DNA from: Flavitalea plasmicola
GTDB lineage: Bacteria > Bacteroidota > Bacteroidia > Chitinophagales > Chitinophagaceae
Assembly: GCF_030546645.1 (NCBI RefSeq)
Contig: NZ_JAUOTO010000001.1
Coordinates: 310,001-374,000, forward strand
Reading direction: 5' to 3'
Length of the DNA stretch: 64,000 nucleotides
The notes under the pieces were generated by a model. It saw nothing but the letters and a program-made list of their open reading frames with translations, made no database searches and had not been told where the DNA came from. Every line of letters starts with the position of its first letter. The stretch's first letter is position 1. A program made the position numbers and the translations under genes. Positions 25,785-34,287 of this stretch are shown in pieces.

Positions 25785-26150
25785 ATGGAACAGACGAACA
25801 TTGCGCCAGCTACCGGTGCTAACCCGGGCTTCAATTGGAGAGACTTCCTCTCTTTTCGTACCATGATCACCTTACAGATTATCCAGATCGTTTATGTAGT
25901 GGTTGCTGTCCTCATCACGCTGGCCAGCCTTGCTGCTATGTTCAGCGGCAGCCGCAGCCGTGGTGGATTCGAAGAGTTTGGAGGAGGAGGCCTCAGCCCT
26001 TTTAGCCTGCTGGGAGGCGGCGGTTTCATCGGAGGATTGATCATGCTGATCGTCGGCAATGTCGCCTGGAGAATATGGTGCGAACTGATCATCATATTTT
26101 TCAGGATCAATAAAACCCTGAATAACATTGAAATAAACACCAGGATATAG
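25785..26150 (+). CDS. DUF4282-type membrane protein
   Basis: A 121-residue protein with two membrane segments (about 32-53 and 82-106). They are separated by a glycine- and serine-rich loop (G-S-R-S-R-G-G, G-G-G-G-L). The start F-N-W-R-D-F-L-S-F-R-x-M and the C-terminal R-I-W-C-E-L-I-I-I-F-F-R-I-N follow the DUF4282 pattern, a family of small membrane proteins of unknown role. It faces rpsT across a shared terminator. Confidence 0.75.
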   Translation: MEQTNIAPATGANPGFNWRDFLSFRTMITLQIIQIVYVVVAVLITLASLAAMFSGSRSRGGFEEFGGGGLSPFSLLGGGGFIGGLIMLIVGNVAWRIWCELIIIFFRINKTLNNIEINTRI

Positions 26151-26184
26151 CTTCCGGCCTGGAGGAGCACGCCGGTCAAAATAT

Positions 26185-26213
26185 AAAAAGCATCCTGTTA
26201 AAGGATGCTTTTT
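26185..26213. terminator. Bidirectional terminator between the DUF4282 gene and rpsT
   Basis: AAAAAGCATCCT and AGGATGCTTTTT form a near-perfect stem with A and T runs at the outer ends, so it can stop transcription from both sides. Confidence 0.85.
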
Positions 26214-26238
26214 GAATATCTGATATCCTGAAATAGGT

Positions 26239-26508
26239 CTATTTAGCCGCAGTAGCGCCTAAAGTGTTGACCTTCCGGGCCAGCTTGCTCTTTAGGTTGG
26301 CAGCCTTATTCTTGTGAATAACGCCTTTTTTAGCCAGTTTGTCGATCATGGCAGCTACTTCAGGCAGCTTGTCACCAGCTTCCTTCTGCACCTTGATCTC
26401 CCTCAGGTCACGGATCGCATTACGGGTGGTTTTGCCATAGTAGCGATTGCGATCCCTGCGCTTGGTGGCTTGCCTTACATCTTTTTTGGTTGCCTTATGA
26501 TTTGCCAT
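26239..26508 (-). CDS. rpsT: 30S ribosomal protein S20
   Basis: An 89-residue basic protein beginning M-A-N-H-K-A-T-K-K-D-V-R, with the helical K-x-x-R-N-A-I-R-D-L pattern and a lysine-rich C-terminal helix (H-K-N-K-A-A-N-L-K-S-K-L). It binds 16S rRNA in the body of the small subunit. Length and sequence are normal. It is a single-gene unit with its own promoter and a shared terminator. Confidence 0.97.
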   Translation of the reverse strand: MANHKATKKDVRQATKRRDRNRYYGKTTRNAIRDLREIKVQKEAGDKLPEVAAMIDKLAKKGVIHKNKAANLKSKLARKVNTLGATAAK

Positions 26509-26529
26509 TACTCGACATTTTTAGGACGG

Positions 26530-26561
26530 CAAAGGTAGCCCCATGCTACGAATTTTCCAAA
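26530..26561 (-). promoter_or_regulatory. Promoter of rpsT
   Basis: On the minus strand TTTG (26561-26558) and TACCTTTG (26537-26530) are 20 bases apart, a perfect match to the Bacteroidota consensus. It leaves a leader of about 15-20 bases before the ATG at 26508. Confidence 0.75.
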
Positions 26562-26627
26562 TCCAGGCAGGTTTTATTCATAAAAAGTTCCGGAGAGGCA
26601 CTTGGCGGGCTATCGGGCCGTTTAAGA

Positions 26628-26720
26628 GGCTTGGGAAGGGGCAGGGAGGGGCCGGAAAGCAAATAAAGAGAAAGGGAAGGTTAAAAACAAGAAAATGGAG
26701 GGGGGCGGGGACGGAAATGA
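26628..26720 (+). other. Polypurine tract with a G-quadruplex motif
   Basis: Almost all bases on the plus strand are A or G over about 90 bases. At 26633-26651 four runs of three or four G are spaced by one or two bases, a canonical G-quadruplex motif. More G-runs lie at 26700-26710. The tract fills the region between the divergent rpsT and sucA genes. Confidence 0.6.
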
Positions 26721-26721
26721 C

Positions 26722-26729
26722 TAATTTTG
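26722..26729 (+). promoter_or_regulatory. Candidate -7 element of sucA
   Basis: TAATTTTG matches TAnnTTTG exactly, about 100 bases before the sucA start. No TTTG is found at the right distance upstream, where the polypurine tract lies. Confidence 0.4.
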
Positions 26730-26749
26730 AACGATATTTGTAGGCCAAA

Positions 26750-26789
26750 AACGAACCGGCATTGTCCGCCTACCGGCGGAAGGTTCGTT
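26750..26789 (+). promoter_or_regulatory. Leader hairpin upstream of sucA
   Basis: AACGAACC (26750-26757) pairs with GGTTCGTT (26782-26789), and inside it CCGCC (26766-26770) pairs with GGCGG (26775-26779). It lies between the candidate promoter and the ATG at 26831, with no T-run behind it, so a leader structure is more likely than a terminator. Confidence 0.5.
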
Positions 26790-26830
26790 GTCCAAACATA
26801 TTTCTGGGCAAATAATGATTAAGCGCTTCT

Positions 26831-29626
26831 ATGAAGGACTATTCGTTTATAACTAATTCACACCCCTCTTACATCGAGGGCTTATACCAGGATTTTGTAA
26901 AGAACCCGGAGGCAGTAGATCCTGAGTTTAGAAAATTTTTTGAAGGATTCGACTTTGCCATCACCCAGGGAAAAGCCGTAAATGGGGTCAATGGGTCTGC
27001 CAATGGCGTTCATACGGCTACGGCCGGCCCCCGACCCGCCGACGGCGTACTGACCACCTCCGACGGGATGGATTGGAAAAAAGAACTGGGGGCCTACCGG
27101 CTCATCCTGGGCTATCGCAATAAAGGCCATCTGCTGGCCAAAACAAATCCTATACGTCCCCGCAAGGATCGCGGCGCCAACCTGGACCTGGCCTTCTACG
27201 GTTTTACGGAAGAGGATATGGACAGGAACTGTTTTGCCGGCAATCTCATCGGCCTCGGCACCACTTCACTCCGGAAGATCCTGCAGCACCTGCAGAACTG
27301 TTATGCGGCGCACGTAGGGATCGAGTTCAAATACATCAGCGACCAGAAGAAGGTCGACTGGCTTACCAACGAGATGGAGAAAAAATTCCTGACCCCTCTT
27401 TCTCTCGACAAGAAGAAACGTATCCTGGAAAAGCTGAACGAAGGGGTCATGTTCGAAAAATTCCTCCATACGAAATACATCGGTCAGAAAAGATTTTCAC
27501 TGGAAGGTGGAGAGACTACCATTGCGGCGCTGGATACCATCATCAACACAGCTTCTGACAACGGCGTGGAAGAAGTGGTCATCGGCATGGCGCATCGCGG
27601 CCGGCTGAACATACTGGCCAATATCATGGGCAAAACGTACGAGCAGATCTTCAGCGAGTTTGAAGGAACGGCCAAACTGGACCAAACCATGGGCAGCGGT
27701 GACGTGAAATACCATATGGGCTATGGCAGCGAGGTACAATCTGACAAGGGTAAGACGGTCCACCTGAAGCTGATGCCCAACCCCTCTCATCTGGAAGCCG
27801 TCGACCCCGTGGTCGTAGGTTTTGCCAGAGCCAAGGCTGACGTCATGTACGCCAGCGATTATGACAAGATACTTCCCATCCTCATTCATGGCGACGCATC
27901 CGTTGCCGGTCAGGGCATCGTATATGAGGTCCTGCAGATGAGCGAGCTGAAAGGATATAACACAGGCGGCACCATACATTTTGTCATCAACAACCAGATC
28001 GGCTTTACCACCGACTTCGATGACGCCCGCAGCTCCGACTATTGCACTTCCCTGGCAGCAGCCATCCACGCGCCCGTATTGCATGTGAATGGCGACGACG
28101 CAGAGGCCGTTATAAAATGCGCCGAGATTGCCACCCGCTACCGCCAGGAATTCAATACGGATATTTTCATCGACATGGTGTGCTATCGTCGCCATGGGCA
28201 CAATGAAGGAGATGACCCGAAGTTCACTCAGCCGCATCTGTATGCGCTGATCGACCAACACCCCAATCCCCGGGAAGTATATACCCAGTTCCTTATTGAG
28301 AATGGAGAATCCGACGCCAAGGACCTGGCAAAGGAAATGGAAAAGAAATTCTGGGGCGACCTGCAGGAGCGGCTGGATGAGGTGAAGCAACATCCTCTGC
28401 CTTATCATTATCAGCAGCCCGAGCTTTGGTGGCGTAGTCTGCGCAAGGCAAATCCGGCGGATTTCGATCAATCGCCCGTCACCGCCATCAGCGAAGCGGA
28501 TTTTAGAAAAGTATTCGACGCGATCATGCAATGGCCGGAAGATTTCAAGCCGCTGCGTAAAGTCGAAAAGATATTGCAGGACAAGGTAAAGGCGTTCTCG
28601 GAAGAAAGGAAGGTGGATTGGGCCACTGGAGAGCTCCTGGCCTATGGCAGCCTCCTGCTGGATGGAAAGGATGTGCGCATGAGCGGACAGGACGTACAGC
28701 GTGGCACTTTCTCCCATCGTCATGCCGTCCTGCTGGACGAGAATACGGACAAACCCTACAATCGCCTCAGCCGGCTGCCTGATGCCAAAGGACAGTTCCG
28801 CATCTACAATTCATTGCTCAGCGAATATGGCGTGCTGGGATTTGAATACGGTTACGCCCTGGCCAATCCGAATGCCCTGGTATTGTGGGAGGCCCAGTTC
28901 GGCGACTTCAGCAATGGCGCACAGACGATGATCGACCAGTTCATCTCTGCCGCAGAGCAGAAATGGCAGCGCATGAATGGCGTCACCCTGCTGCTGCCCC
29001 ATGGATATGAAGGACAAGGACCCGAGCACAGCAGCGCCCGTATGGAGAGGTTCCTGCAGATGTGCGCCGAGCTCAATATGGTGGTAACGAACATCACTAC
29101 GGCCGCCAACCTTTTCCATGCTTTCAGGAGACAGCTGGCATGGCCTTTCCGTAAACCCCTGATCAATTTCTCGCCAAAGGCGAACCTGCGTCACCCCGGC
29201 ACCTGGTCGAAGATGGAGGAATTTACTTCCGGCGGCTTTAAGGAGGTCATGGACGACCCCTTCGTGGATGATGCCGGTCAGGTGAAGAAAGTGCTGTTCT
29301 GCAGCGGAAAAGTATATTTCGACCTGGCTGAGCGCCAGCAGAAGGAGAACCGTAAGGATGTAGCCATCGTCCGGCTGGAACAGCTGTATCCCTTACCCCT
29401 GCCCCAGCTGGAAGTCTTATACAAGAAATACAGCCAGGCTTCCACGTGGTTCTGGGTGCAGGAAGAGCCCCTGAATATGGGCGCCGCTTCCTTCCTGCAG
29501 ATGAACCTGAAGACGATCAATTATGGGGTCATCAGCAGACAGCCCAGCGCTGCTACCGCCACCGGTTATTCGAAGGTGCATGCACAGGAGCAGGCAGAGA
29601 TCATCGAGACGGCATTCAGCATATAG
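26831..29626 (+). CDS. sucA: 2-oxoglutarate dehydrogenase E1 component
   Basis: A thiamine-diphosphate enzyme of 931 residues that decarboxylates 2-oxoglutarate and passes the succinyl group to SucB in the TCA cycle. The N-terminal segment S-Y-I-E-G-L-Y-Q-D-F binds the core. I-G-M-A-H-R-G-R-L-N, H-G-D-A-S-V-A-G-Q-G and R-R-H-G-H-N-E-G-D-D-P form the cofactor and active-site region. H-G-Y-E-G-Q-G-P-E-H-S-S-A-R is the conserved C-terminal motif. The segment at about residues 55-80 is a low-complexity Gly/Ala/Asn linker. It is followed after 55 bases by sucB, so the two form an operon. No E3 gene is in the window. Confidence 0.96.
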   Translation: MKDYSFITNSHPSYIEGLYQDFVKNPEAVDPEFRKFFEGFDFAITQGKAVNGVNGSANGVHTATAGPRPADGVLTTSDGMDWKKELGAYRLILGYRNKGHLLAKTNPIRPRKDRGANLDLAFYGFTEEDMDRNCFAGNLIGLGTTSLRKILQHLQNCYAAHVGIEFKYISDQKKVDWLTNEMEKKFLTPLSLDKKKRILEKLNEGVMFEKFLHTKYIGQKRFSLEGGETTIAALDTIINTASDNGVEEVVIGMAHRGRLNILANIMGKTYEQIFSEFEGTAKLDQTMGSGDVKYHMGYGSEVQSDKGKTVHLKLMPNPSHLEAVDPVVVGFARAKADVMYASDYDKILPILIHGDASVAGQGIVYEVLQMSELKGYNTGGTIHFVINNQIGFTTDFDDARSSDYCTSLAAAIHAPVLHVNGDDAEAVIKCAEIATRYRQEFNTDIFIDMVCYRRHGHNEGDDPKFTQPHLYALIDQHPNPREVYTQFLIENGESDAKDLAKEMEKKFWGDLQERLDEVKQHPLPYHYQQPELWWRSLRKANPADFDQSPVTAISEADFRKVFDAIMQWPEDFKPLRKVEKILQDKVKAFSEERKVDWATGELLAYGSLLLDGKDVRMSGQDVQRGTFSHRHAVLLDENTDKPYNRLSRLPDAKGQFRIYNSLLSEYGVLGFEYGYALANPNALVLWEAQFGDFSNGAQTMIDQFISAAEQKWQRMNGVTLLLPHGYEGQGPEHSSARMERFLQMCAELNMVVTNITTAANLFHAFRRQLAWPFRKPLINFSPKANLRHPGTWSKMEEFTSGGFKEVMDDPFVDDAGQVKKVLFCSGKVYFDLAERQQKENRKDVAIVRLEQLYPLPLPQLEVLYKKYSQASTWFWVQEEPLNMGAASFLQMNLKTINYGVISRQPSAATATGYSKVHAQEQAEIIETAFSI

Positions 29627-29654
29627 AAATAGATAAATTTTTTAAATAAATACG

Positions 29655-29676
29655 CTCCCCGCGGGGGAGAAGGAGG
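29655..29676 (+). promoter_or_regulatory. Hairpin and Shine-Dalgarno before sucB
   Basis: CTCCCC (29655-29660) and GGGGAG (29664-29669) form a tight stem-loop directly followed by AGGAGG (29671-29676), 5 bases before the sucB ATG. The strong Shine-Dalgarno is unusual here, since most starts in this window lack one. Confidence 0.6.
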
Positions 29677-29681
29677 ATTAA

Positions 29682-30944
29682 ATGATCGATATTAAAGTTC
29701 CGGCAGTAGGTGAATCTATCAGCGAAGTTACCCTGGTGAAATGGTTGAAACAGGCAGGTGCATATGTTGACCGTGACGAAGTGATCGCAGAACTGGAGAG
29801 CGAAAAAGCAACTTTCGAGGTCAACGCTGAACAGGCAGGTGTACTAAACCCGATTGGCAAGGAAGGGGATACGTTGAAGATCGGCGATGTCGTGGCACAA
29901 ATCGATGAGACGGCTGCAAAGCCATCCTCCAACGGAAGCACCGCCGGCGCTCAGGCCACCGCTGCTGCAACATCGGCTCCGGCAACCACCGCTGCCACCG
30001 CCGCCCCCACGGCAACGGCCACCCCCGCCGCGCAGGCGCCCGTTACATCCATTCCAAATGATATCAGGGCTACACCCGTAGCCGCAGCCATCATATCAGA
30101 TAAGAAGATCGATGCCGGCTCCATCACCCCTTCAGGTGCTGGCGGCAAGATCCTCAAACACGACGTGCTGGAAGCCCTGGCCCATCCCGGCCGCACACCC
30201 GGCAAAGAGCTGTTCACCCGCGCCGACAGGCGCGAAAAGATGAGCAATCTCCGTAAGACGGTATCCCGCCGCCTCGTAGAAGCAAAAAACACCACGGCCA
30301 TGCTCACCACCTTTAATGAAGTGGATATGAGCGCCGTGATGGCCCTTCGTACGAAATACAAAGACAAGTTCAAAGAAAAGCATGGCGTCAACCTGGGCTT
30401 TATGAGCTTCTTCACCAAAGCCACCTGCTATGCCCTCCAGGAATGGCCGGCGGTCAACGCCTACATCGATGGCGAAGAGCTGGTGTACCACGACTATTGC
30501 GATATTTCCATTGCCGTCAGCGCCCCTAAAGGACTCGTGGTCCCCGTGATCCGCAATGCCGAAAGCCTCAGCATGGCCGACATCGAAAAGAAGGTGGTCG
30601 AGCTCGCTACCAAGGCGCGGGACAACAAGCTCAGCATGGAGGAAATGCAGGGAGGAACTTTTACCATCACCAACGGGGGCGTATTCGGCAGCCTTATGTC
30701 GACGCCCATCATCAATATCCCACAGTCCGCCATTTTGGGAATGCATAAGATCGAAGAGCGTGCCGTGGTCGTAGGCGGGCAGATCGTCGTACGTCCGATG
30801 ATGTACCTGGCAGTGAGCTATGACCATCGCATCATCGATGGTCGCGAATCCGTCAGCTTCCTGGTAAGGATCAAGGAGCTGCTGGAGAATCCGGACCAGC
30901 TCTTGTTTGGTAAAGATCCGGTGAAAGCTTTGTTGGAGCTGTAA
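29682..30944 (+). CDS. sucB: Dihydrolipoyl succinyltransferase (2-oxoglutarate dehydrogenase E2)
   Basis: A 420-residue E2 protein. The lipoyl domain (residues 1-75) carries its lipoyl lysine in E-L-E-S-E-K-A-T. A long Ala/Thr/Pro linker (about 85-125) follows, then the peripheral-subunit-binding domain ([15 protein letters not shown]). The catalytic domain ends with [10 protein letters not shown], holding the active-site His and Asp. It forms the core of the complex with SucA, encoded just upstream. Length is normal for the family. Confidence 0.96.
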   Translation: MIDIKVPAVGESISEVTLVKWLKQAGAYVDRDEVIAELESEKATFEVNAEQAGVLNPIGKEGDTLKIGDVVAQIDETAAKPSSNGSTAGAQATAAATSAPATTAATAAPTATATPAAQAPVTSIPNDIRATPVAAAIISDKKIDAGSITPSGAGGKILKHDVLEALAHPGRTPGKELFTRADRREKMSNLRKTVSRRLVEAKNTTAMLTTFNEVDMSAVMALRTKYKDKFKEKHGVNLGFMSFFTKATCYALQEWPAVNAYIDGEELVYHDYCDISIAVSAPKGLVVPVIRNAESLSMADIEKKVVELATKARDNKLSMEEMQGGTFTITNGGVFGSLMSTPIINIPQSAILGMHKIEERAVVVGGQIVVRPMMYLAVSYDHRIIDGRESVSFLVRIKELLENPDQLLFGKDPVKALLEL

Positions 30945-30947
30945 GCC

Positions 30948-30965
30948 GACGAAGGAGGCTTCGTC
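30948..30965 (+). terminator. Hairpin after sucB
   Basis: GACGAAG and CTTCGTC form a 7-bp stem with a GAGG loop 3 bases after the sucB stop. There is no T-run, so it is at best a weak terminator. Confidence 0.35.
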
Positions 30966-30990
30966 CGCAAGGACAGATATTAGCGTACTG

Positions 30991-31027
30991 CCGGGGATTC
31001 GCTAATTTTCACAAAGCGAATACCCGG
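30991..31027 (+). promoter_or_regulatory. Long hairpin just before the RsmB-like gene
   Basis: CCGGG-G-ATTCGCT (30991-31003) pairs with AGCGAAT-A-CCCGG (31015-31027): 12 pairs with one mismatch around an 11-base loop. It ends 10 bases before the GTG start at 31038. It may control translation or end the suc transcript; the absence of a T-run favours the former. Confidence 0.55.
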
Positions 31028-31037
31028 TATATAAATA

Positions 31038-32210
31038 GTGAAATTCGATAACCAGCTCCGCTACGCCACCACCATCCTCTCCTCCTACTGGGGAGGAACG
31101 CCGCTGCACACCTGGCTGAAAGATTTTTTCCGGCAGCATAAACAGATGGGCTCCAACGACCGCAAGACCGTCAGCAACATGGTCTATGCTTTCTATCGCC
31201 TGGGGCATGCCGTTAGAGGAATGCCCGTCGATCAGCGTATCCTTCTGGGACTATTCTTTGTCCATGATCAGCCCGGCGAATTGCTGGCATACTTCCGTCC
31301 GGAATGGAATGCACAAGCCAGCCGCCCATTGGAAGAAAAGATCGCCCTCGTGCACCACGCAGGCATCGACTTCTCTCCGGCTGAGATCTTTCCCTGGAAG
31401 GATGAGCTTTCGGAAGGAATTGACCACCATGCTTTCTGCCTTTCGTTCCTTCGCCAGCCCGATCTTTTTCTTCGCATCCGGCCCGGATACGAACAATTGG
31501 CGCTGAGCAGGACAAAAGAAGTGGCGCACGAGTTCATTCCGCCCTTTACACTACGCCTGCCCAACGGTACTAAAGTGGAAGCCCTTTTCACCCCCGACAA
31601 GGAAGTGGTGATCCAGGATTACAGCAGCCAGCGCATCGCCGGCTTCCTCCGCCCGACGGCATCACCCGTCATCTTCTGGGATGCATGTGCGGCCAGCGGA
31701 GGGAAGTCGATCCTCGCGTATGATACGATACCCGGAATAAGTATAACGGTGTCGGATATCCGTGAATCTATCCTGAAGAACCTGCAGCAGCGGTTCCGGC
31801 AGGCAGGCATCACCCAATTCTATTCTTTTGTCGCGGATCTCACACGGAAGGATACGGCCCTTTCTTCCGACACACTGCCATACAACCTCGTCCTGGCCGA
31901 CGTACCCTGCACCGGCAGCGGCACCTGGAGCCGCACGCCTGAAGAGCTGTTTTTTTTCAATCCCGGGAAGATCCTGACGTATAGCGCCGCACAAAGGGCT
32001 ATTGTCGGCAACATCTTACCACGGCTGGCGCCGGGCGCTGGTTTCGTATATACTACGTGCTCCGTGTTCAGGAAAGAGAATGAAGCGATCGCAGGATTGG
32101 TCAGGGAAAAGTTCGGACTGCGGCAGGAACAGGCGGGCGCTATAAAGGGATATGACGAGAAGGCTGATACGATGTTTGGGGCGCGCTTCAGCACCATGCG
32201 GGACAGCTAG
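31038..32210 (+). CDS. RsmB/NOP-family rRNA cytosine-5 methyltransferase-like protein
   Basis: A SAM-dependent methyltransferase of 390 residues that should methylate cytosine in rRNA. The first part (about 1-150) resembles the NusB-like RNA-binding region. S-A-M binding is by F-W-D-A-C-A-A-S-G-G-K-S. The catalytic cysteines are in A-D-V-P-C-T-G-S-G (motif IV) and Y-T-T-C-S-V (motif VI), and D-V-R/E-type residues lie in between. The start is GTG, chosen because it is the first in-frame start after a hairpin and no later start keeps the whole domain. The exact target base cannot be told. Confidence 0.85.
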   Translation: MKFDNQLRYATTILSSYWGGTPLHTWLKDFFRQHKQMGSNDRKTVSNMVYAFYRLGHAVRGMPVDQRILLGLFFVHDQPGELLAYFRPEWNAQASRPLEEKIALVHHAGIDFSPAEIFPWKDELSEGIDHHAFCLSFLRQPDLFLRIRPGYEQLALSRTKEVAHEFIPPFTLRLPNGTKVEALFTPDKEVVIQDYSSQRIAGFLRPTASPVIFWDACAASGGKSILAYDTIPGISITVSDIRESILKNLQQRFRQAGITQFYSFVADLTRKDTALSSDTLPYNLVLADVPCTGSGTWSRTPEELFFFNPGKILTYSAAQRAIVGNILPRLAPGAGFVYTTCSVFRKENEAIAGLVREKFGLRQEQAGAIKGYDEKADTMFGARFSTMRDS

Positions 32211-32214
32211 CGGA

Positions 32215-32997
32215 TCAGTTGTGGCGCAGCAGCGTGAAGGTCACCTCGAAACCGATCTTATACCCTCCCTGCGTGCTGTTGGGGACAGGCGGCTGATATT
32301 CCCAGAGGATGCTGTGCCTGTATACCAGGCCTATGTTCTTTGCATAGGTCTCCGACCAATAGGTCCTGGACGCAAATGCAGTGTCTATGACGATAGGCAC
32401 GTTGGCGGAATCATCTTCCTGCAGGATCGTTACCGTGCTGTCGTAAGTGGTGCCTCCCGCAGTAAAGGGCGCATTAACATTCTGGTAGGTATAGACCCAT
32501 TGGTTGAGGTTGACATTGCTCGGCGCCGTGAATTTAAAGATGTCCTGGTAAGGCGCATTCGGTAGATAGCTGTTGCCATTCCAGGTCCCTCCATTGGCCA
32601 TCGGGTATGCCAACTTGATAAAACGAAGGTTGTTCTCGGTGAACCCGATCGAACTTGTGGAAGGTGTCACCACATTCGTTTCGGAAGGCGCCCAGCCCTC
32701 AGGGTCTGAAATAGGGGTGATATACCGGACCACCGTCCAGGAAGTATGGCCCAGGTTGTCGACAAATGAGCCCTCCACCGAATCCTTCACGAAATAATGT
32801 GTCAGGGTGTCCAGCTGCCCATAATAATAGAAATTCAGCGAATCCACCTGGTAAATGGCATATTTGCCTACCTCCAGAGGAAGGAAATAGTGGGTCAAAC
32901 TATCGTCTGGGTGGTTATAAAGCGTTCTTTTGCAACTAATTATAGTAGTCAGGGTTAGAAGAGATATAGCACCGGCCAGGCGAATATTTTTCATCAT
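32215..32997 (-). CDS. Lipoprotein of unknown function
   Basis: A 260-residue protein with a lipoprotein signal (L-L-T-L-T-T-I-I-S-C, Cys22). The mature part is rich in Tyr, Thr and Asn, with paired aromatic residues (Y-F-L-P-L-E-V-G-K-Y-A-I-Y-Q-V-D), a pattern common in Bacteroidota surface lipoproteins of beta structure. No domain recognised. It converges with the RsmB-like gene 4 bases away. Confidence 0.65.
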   Translation of the reverse strand: MMKNIRLAGAISLLTLTTIISCKRTLYNHPDDSLTHYFLPLEVGKYAIYQVDSLNFYYYGQLDTLTHYFVKDSVEGSFVDNLGHTSWTVVRYITPISDPEGWAPSETNVVTPSTSSIGFTENNLRFIKLAYPMANGGTWNGNSYLPNAPYQDIFKFTAPSNVNLNQWVYTYQNVNAPFTAGGTTYDSTVTILQEDDSANVPIVIDTAFASRTYWSETYAKNIGLVYRHSILWEYQPPVPNSTQGGYKIGFEVTFTLLRHN

Positions 32998-33042
32998 ACG
33001 CTATTAGTCCTTAGGGAAACGTTTTAGCGGGAAAATTATTAT

Positions 33043-33136
33043 AGCTACAGGCTGCAAGCTACTAGCCACAAGTCACTTATTTAAACTCTTTAAGCTCCTG
33101 GCTTGCAGCTTGAAGCTTGTAGCTTGTAGCTCAAAG
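33043..33136. repeat. Heptanucleotide repeat, copy 5 (intergenic, inverted pair, at the mnmA end)
   Basis: A left arm of AGCTACA/AGCTGCA-type units (33043-33075), about 25 unrelated bases, then a right arm of AGCTTGC/AGCTTGT units (33100-33136). The arms are partly complementary, so a long hairpin can form. The right arm contains the mnmA stop codon (TGA at 33133-33131). Confidence 0.85.
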
Positions 33137-34237
33137 CTGCCCCCCGCTGCGCTGTATGATGCCTCCCCCAATGACCTCGTCACCCTCATAAAAGACGGCA
33201 CTTTGTCCGGGGGCGATACCTTTCGCCTTATCGTAGAAGCGTATGTTCAGTTTGTCTCCTTCAGGGTAGAGATTGCTTAACGACCCCTTATCCTTATAGC
33301 GGATCTTTGTAATAGCCTCCATGCCCGGCGTTATGGAGTCGTATTTCATCAGGTTCAGCTTGCCCACGACCATTTCCTGTTCGTCAAGGTCGCCTTCATC
33401 TCCCAGGACGACCGTGTTGGTCTCCGGGCGGATGGCCGTCACATAGACTGGTTTCCCGAAGGTGATGTCCAGTCCTTTGCGCTGCCCCACTGTATAGAAA
33501 GGATAGCCTTTATGCTGTCCCAGGATCTTGCCATTCTTGTCCACGAAATTCCCGCCGGCCACCTGCTCTTCCAGGCCTTCTATCCGGCGCTTTAAAAATC
33601 CCCTGTAATCATTGTCGGGGACAAAGCAGATCTCATAGCTTTCGCTCTTGGCTGCCAGCTCCGGATAGCCATAGCTGAGGGCCATCTGCCGGATCTCCGT
33701 CTTGCGGTATGGCCCCAGTGGCAGGAGTGTTCTGCTCAGCAGGTCCTGCTGCAAGCCCCACAGCACATAACTTTGATCCTTTGTTTCATCCAACCCTTTG
33801 GCAATAGTATACCGGCCATTCTCATGACGGCGGATATTACCATAATGGCCCGTAGCGATGAACGCACAGTCCATGGCATCCGCCCGCTTGAGCAGCGCTC
33901 TCCATTTGATATGCGTGTTACAAAGCACGCAGGGATTGGGCGTTCTGCCGGCCATATATTCATCCACGAAATTGTTGATGACAAAGTCCCCGAACTCCTC
34001 ACGGATATCCAGCACGAAATGCGGGAACCCATGCTGTACAGCCGCCATCCGCGCATCGTTGAAGCTGTCCAGGTTGCAGCAGCCCGTCTCCTTTTTTGAA
34101 GCCCCCGCACTGGCATAATCCCATGTCTTCATCGTGATGCCCACCACTTCATATCCTTCATCGTGCAGCATGAGAGCCGTAACGGTACTGTCAATACCGC
34201 CACTCATTGCTACCAGGACCTTTCCTTTACGGCTCAT
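33131..34237 (-). CDS. mnmA: tRNA-specific 2-thiouridylase
   Basis: A cytoplasmic enzyme of 368 residues that puts sulfur on U34 of certain tRNAs. The ATP-binding loop A-M-S-G-G-I-D-S-T is at the N-terminus. The catalytic cysteines are in N-P-C-V-L-C-N and S-Y-E-I-C-F-V, and the K-D-Q-S-Y-V-L motif is present. The C-terminus ends in G-G-G-I-I-Q-R-S-G-G-Q-L, where the last two codons and the stop lie in a heptanucleotide repeat. The gene has its own promoter. Confidence 0.96.
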   Translation of the reverse strand: MSRKGKVLVAMSGGIDSTVTALMLHDEGYEVVGITMKTWDYASAGASKKETGCCNLDSFNDARMAAVQHGFPHFVLDIREEFGDFVINNFVDEYMAGRTPNPCVLCNTHIKWRALLKRADAMDCAFIATGHYGNIRRHENGRYTIAKGLDETKDQSYVLWGLQQDLLSRTLLPLGPYRKTEIRQMALSYGYPELAAKSESYEICFVPDNDYRGFLKRRIEGLEEQVAGGNFVDKNGKILGQHKGYPFYTVGQRKGLDITFGKPVYVTAIRPETNTVVLGDEGDLDEQEMVVGKLNLMKYDSITPGMEAITKIRYKDKGSLSNLYPEGDKLNIRFYDKAKGIAPGQSAVFYEGDEVIGGGIIQRSGGQL

Positions 34238-34256
34238 AACTTAATTTATTGGACGG

Positions 34257-34287
34257 CAAAGTTACGAAAACAGCGACAAGGGGCAAG
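34257..34287 (-). promoter_or_regulatory. Promoter of mnmA, with -33 element in a repeat
   Basis: On the minus strand TAACTTTG (34264-34257) is a perfect -7 box and CTTG (34287-34284) lies 19 bases upstream. The CTTG is part of the heptanucleotide repeat that begins at this point. Confidence 0.6.

Noticed and set aside
27497-28723. 408-residue open frame on the minus strand within sucA
   Set aside because: It is fully antisense to an unmistakable SucA, has no domain or signal, and is rich in His, Ile and Gln as expected for a shadow of a GC-biased gene.
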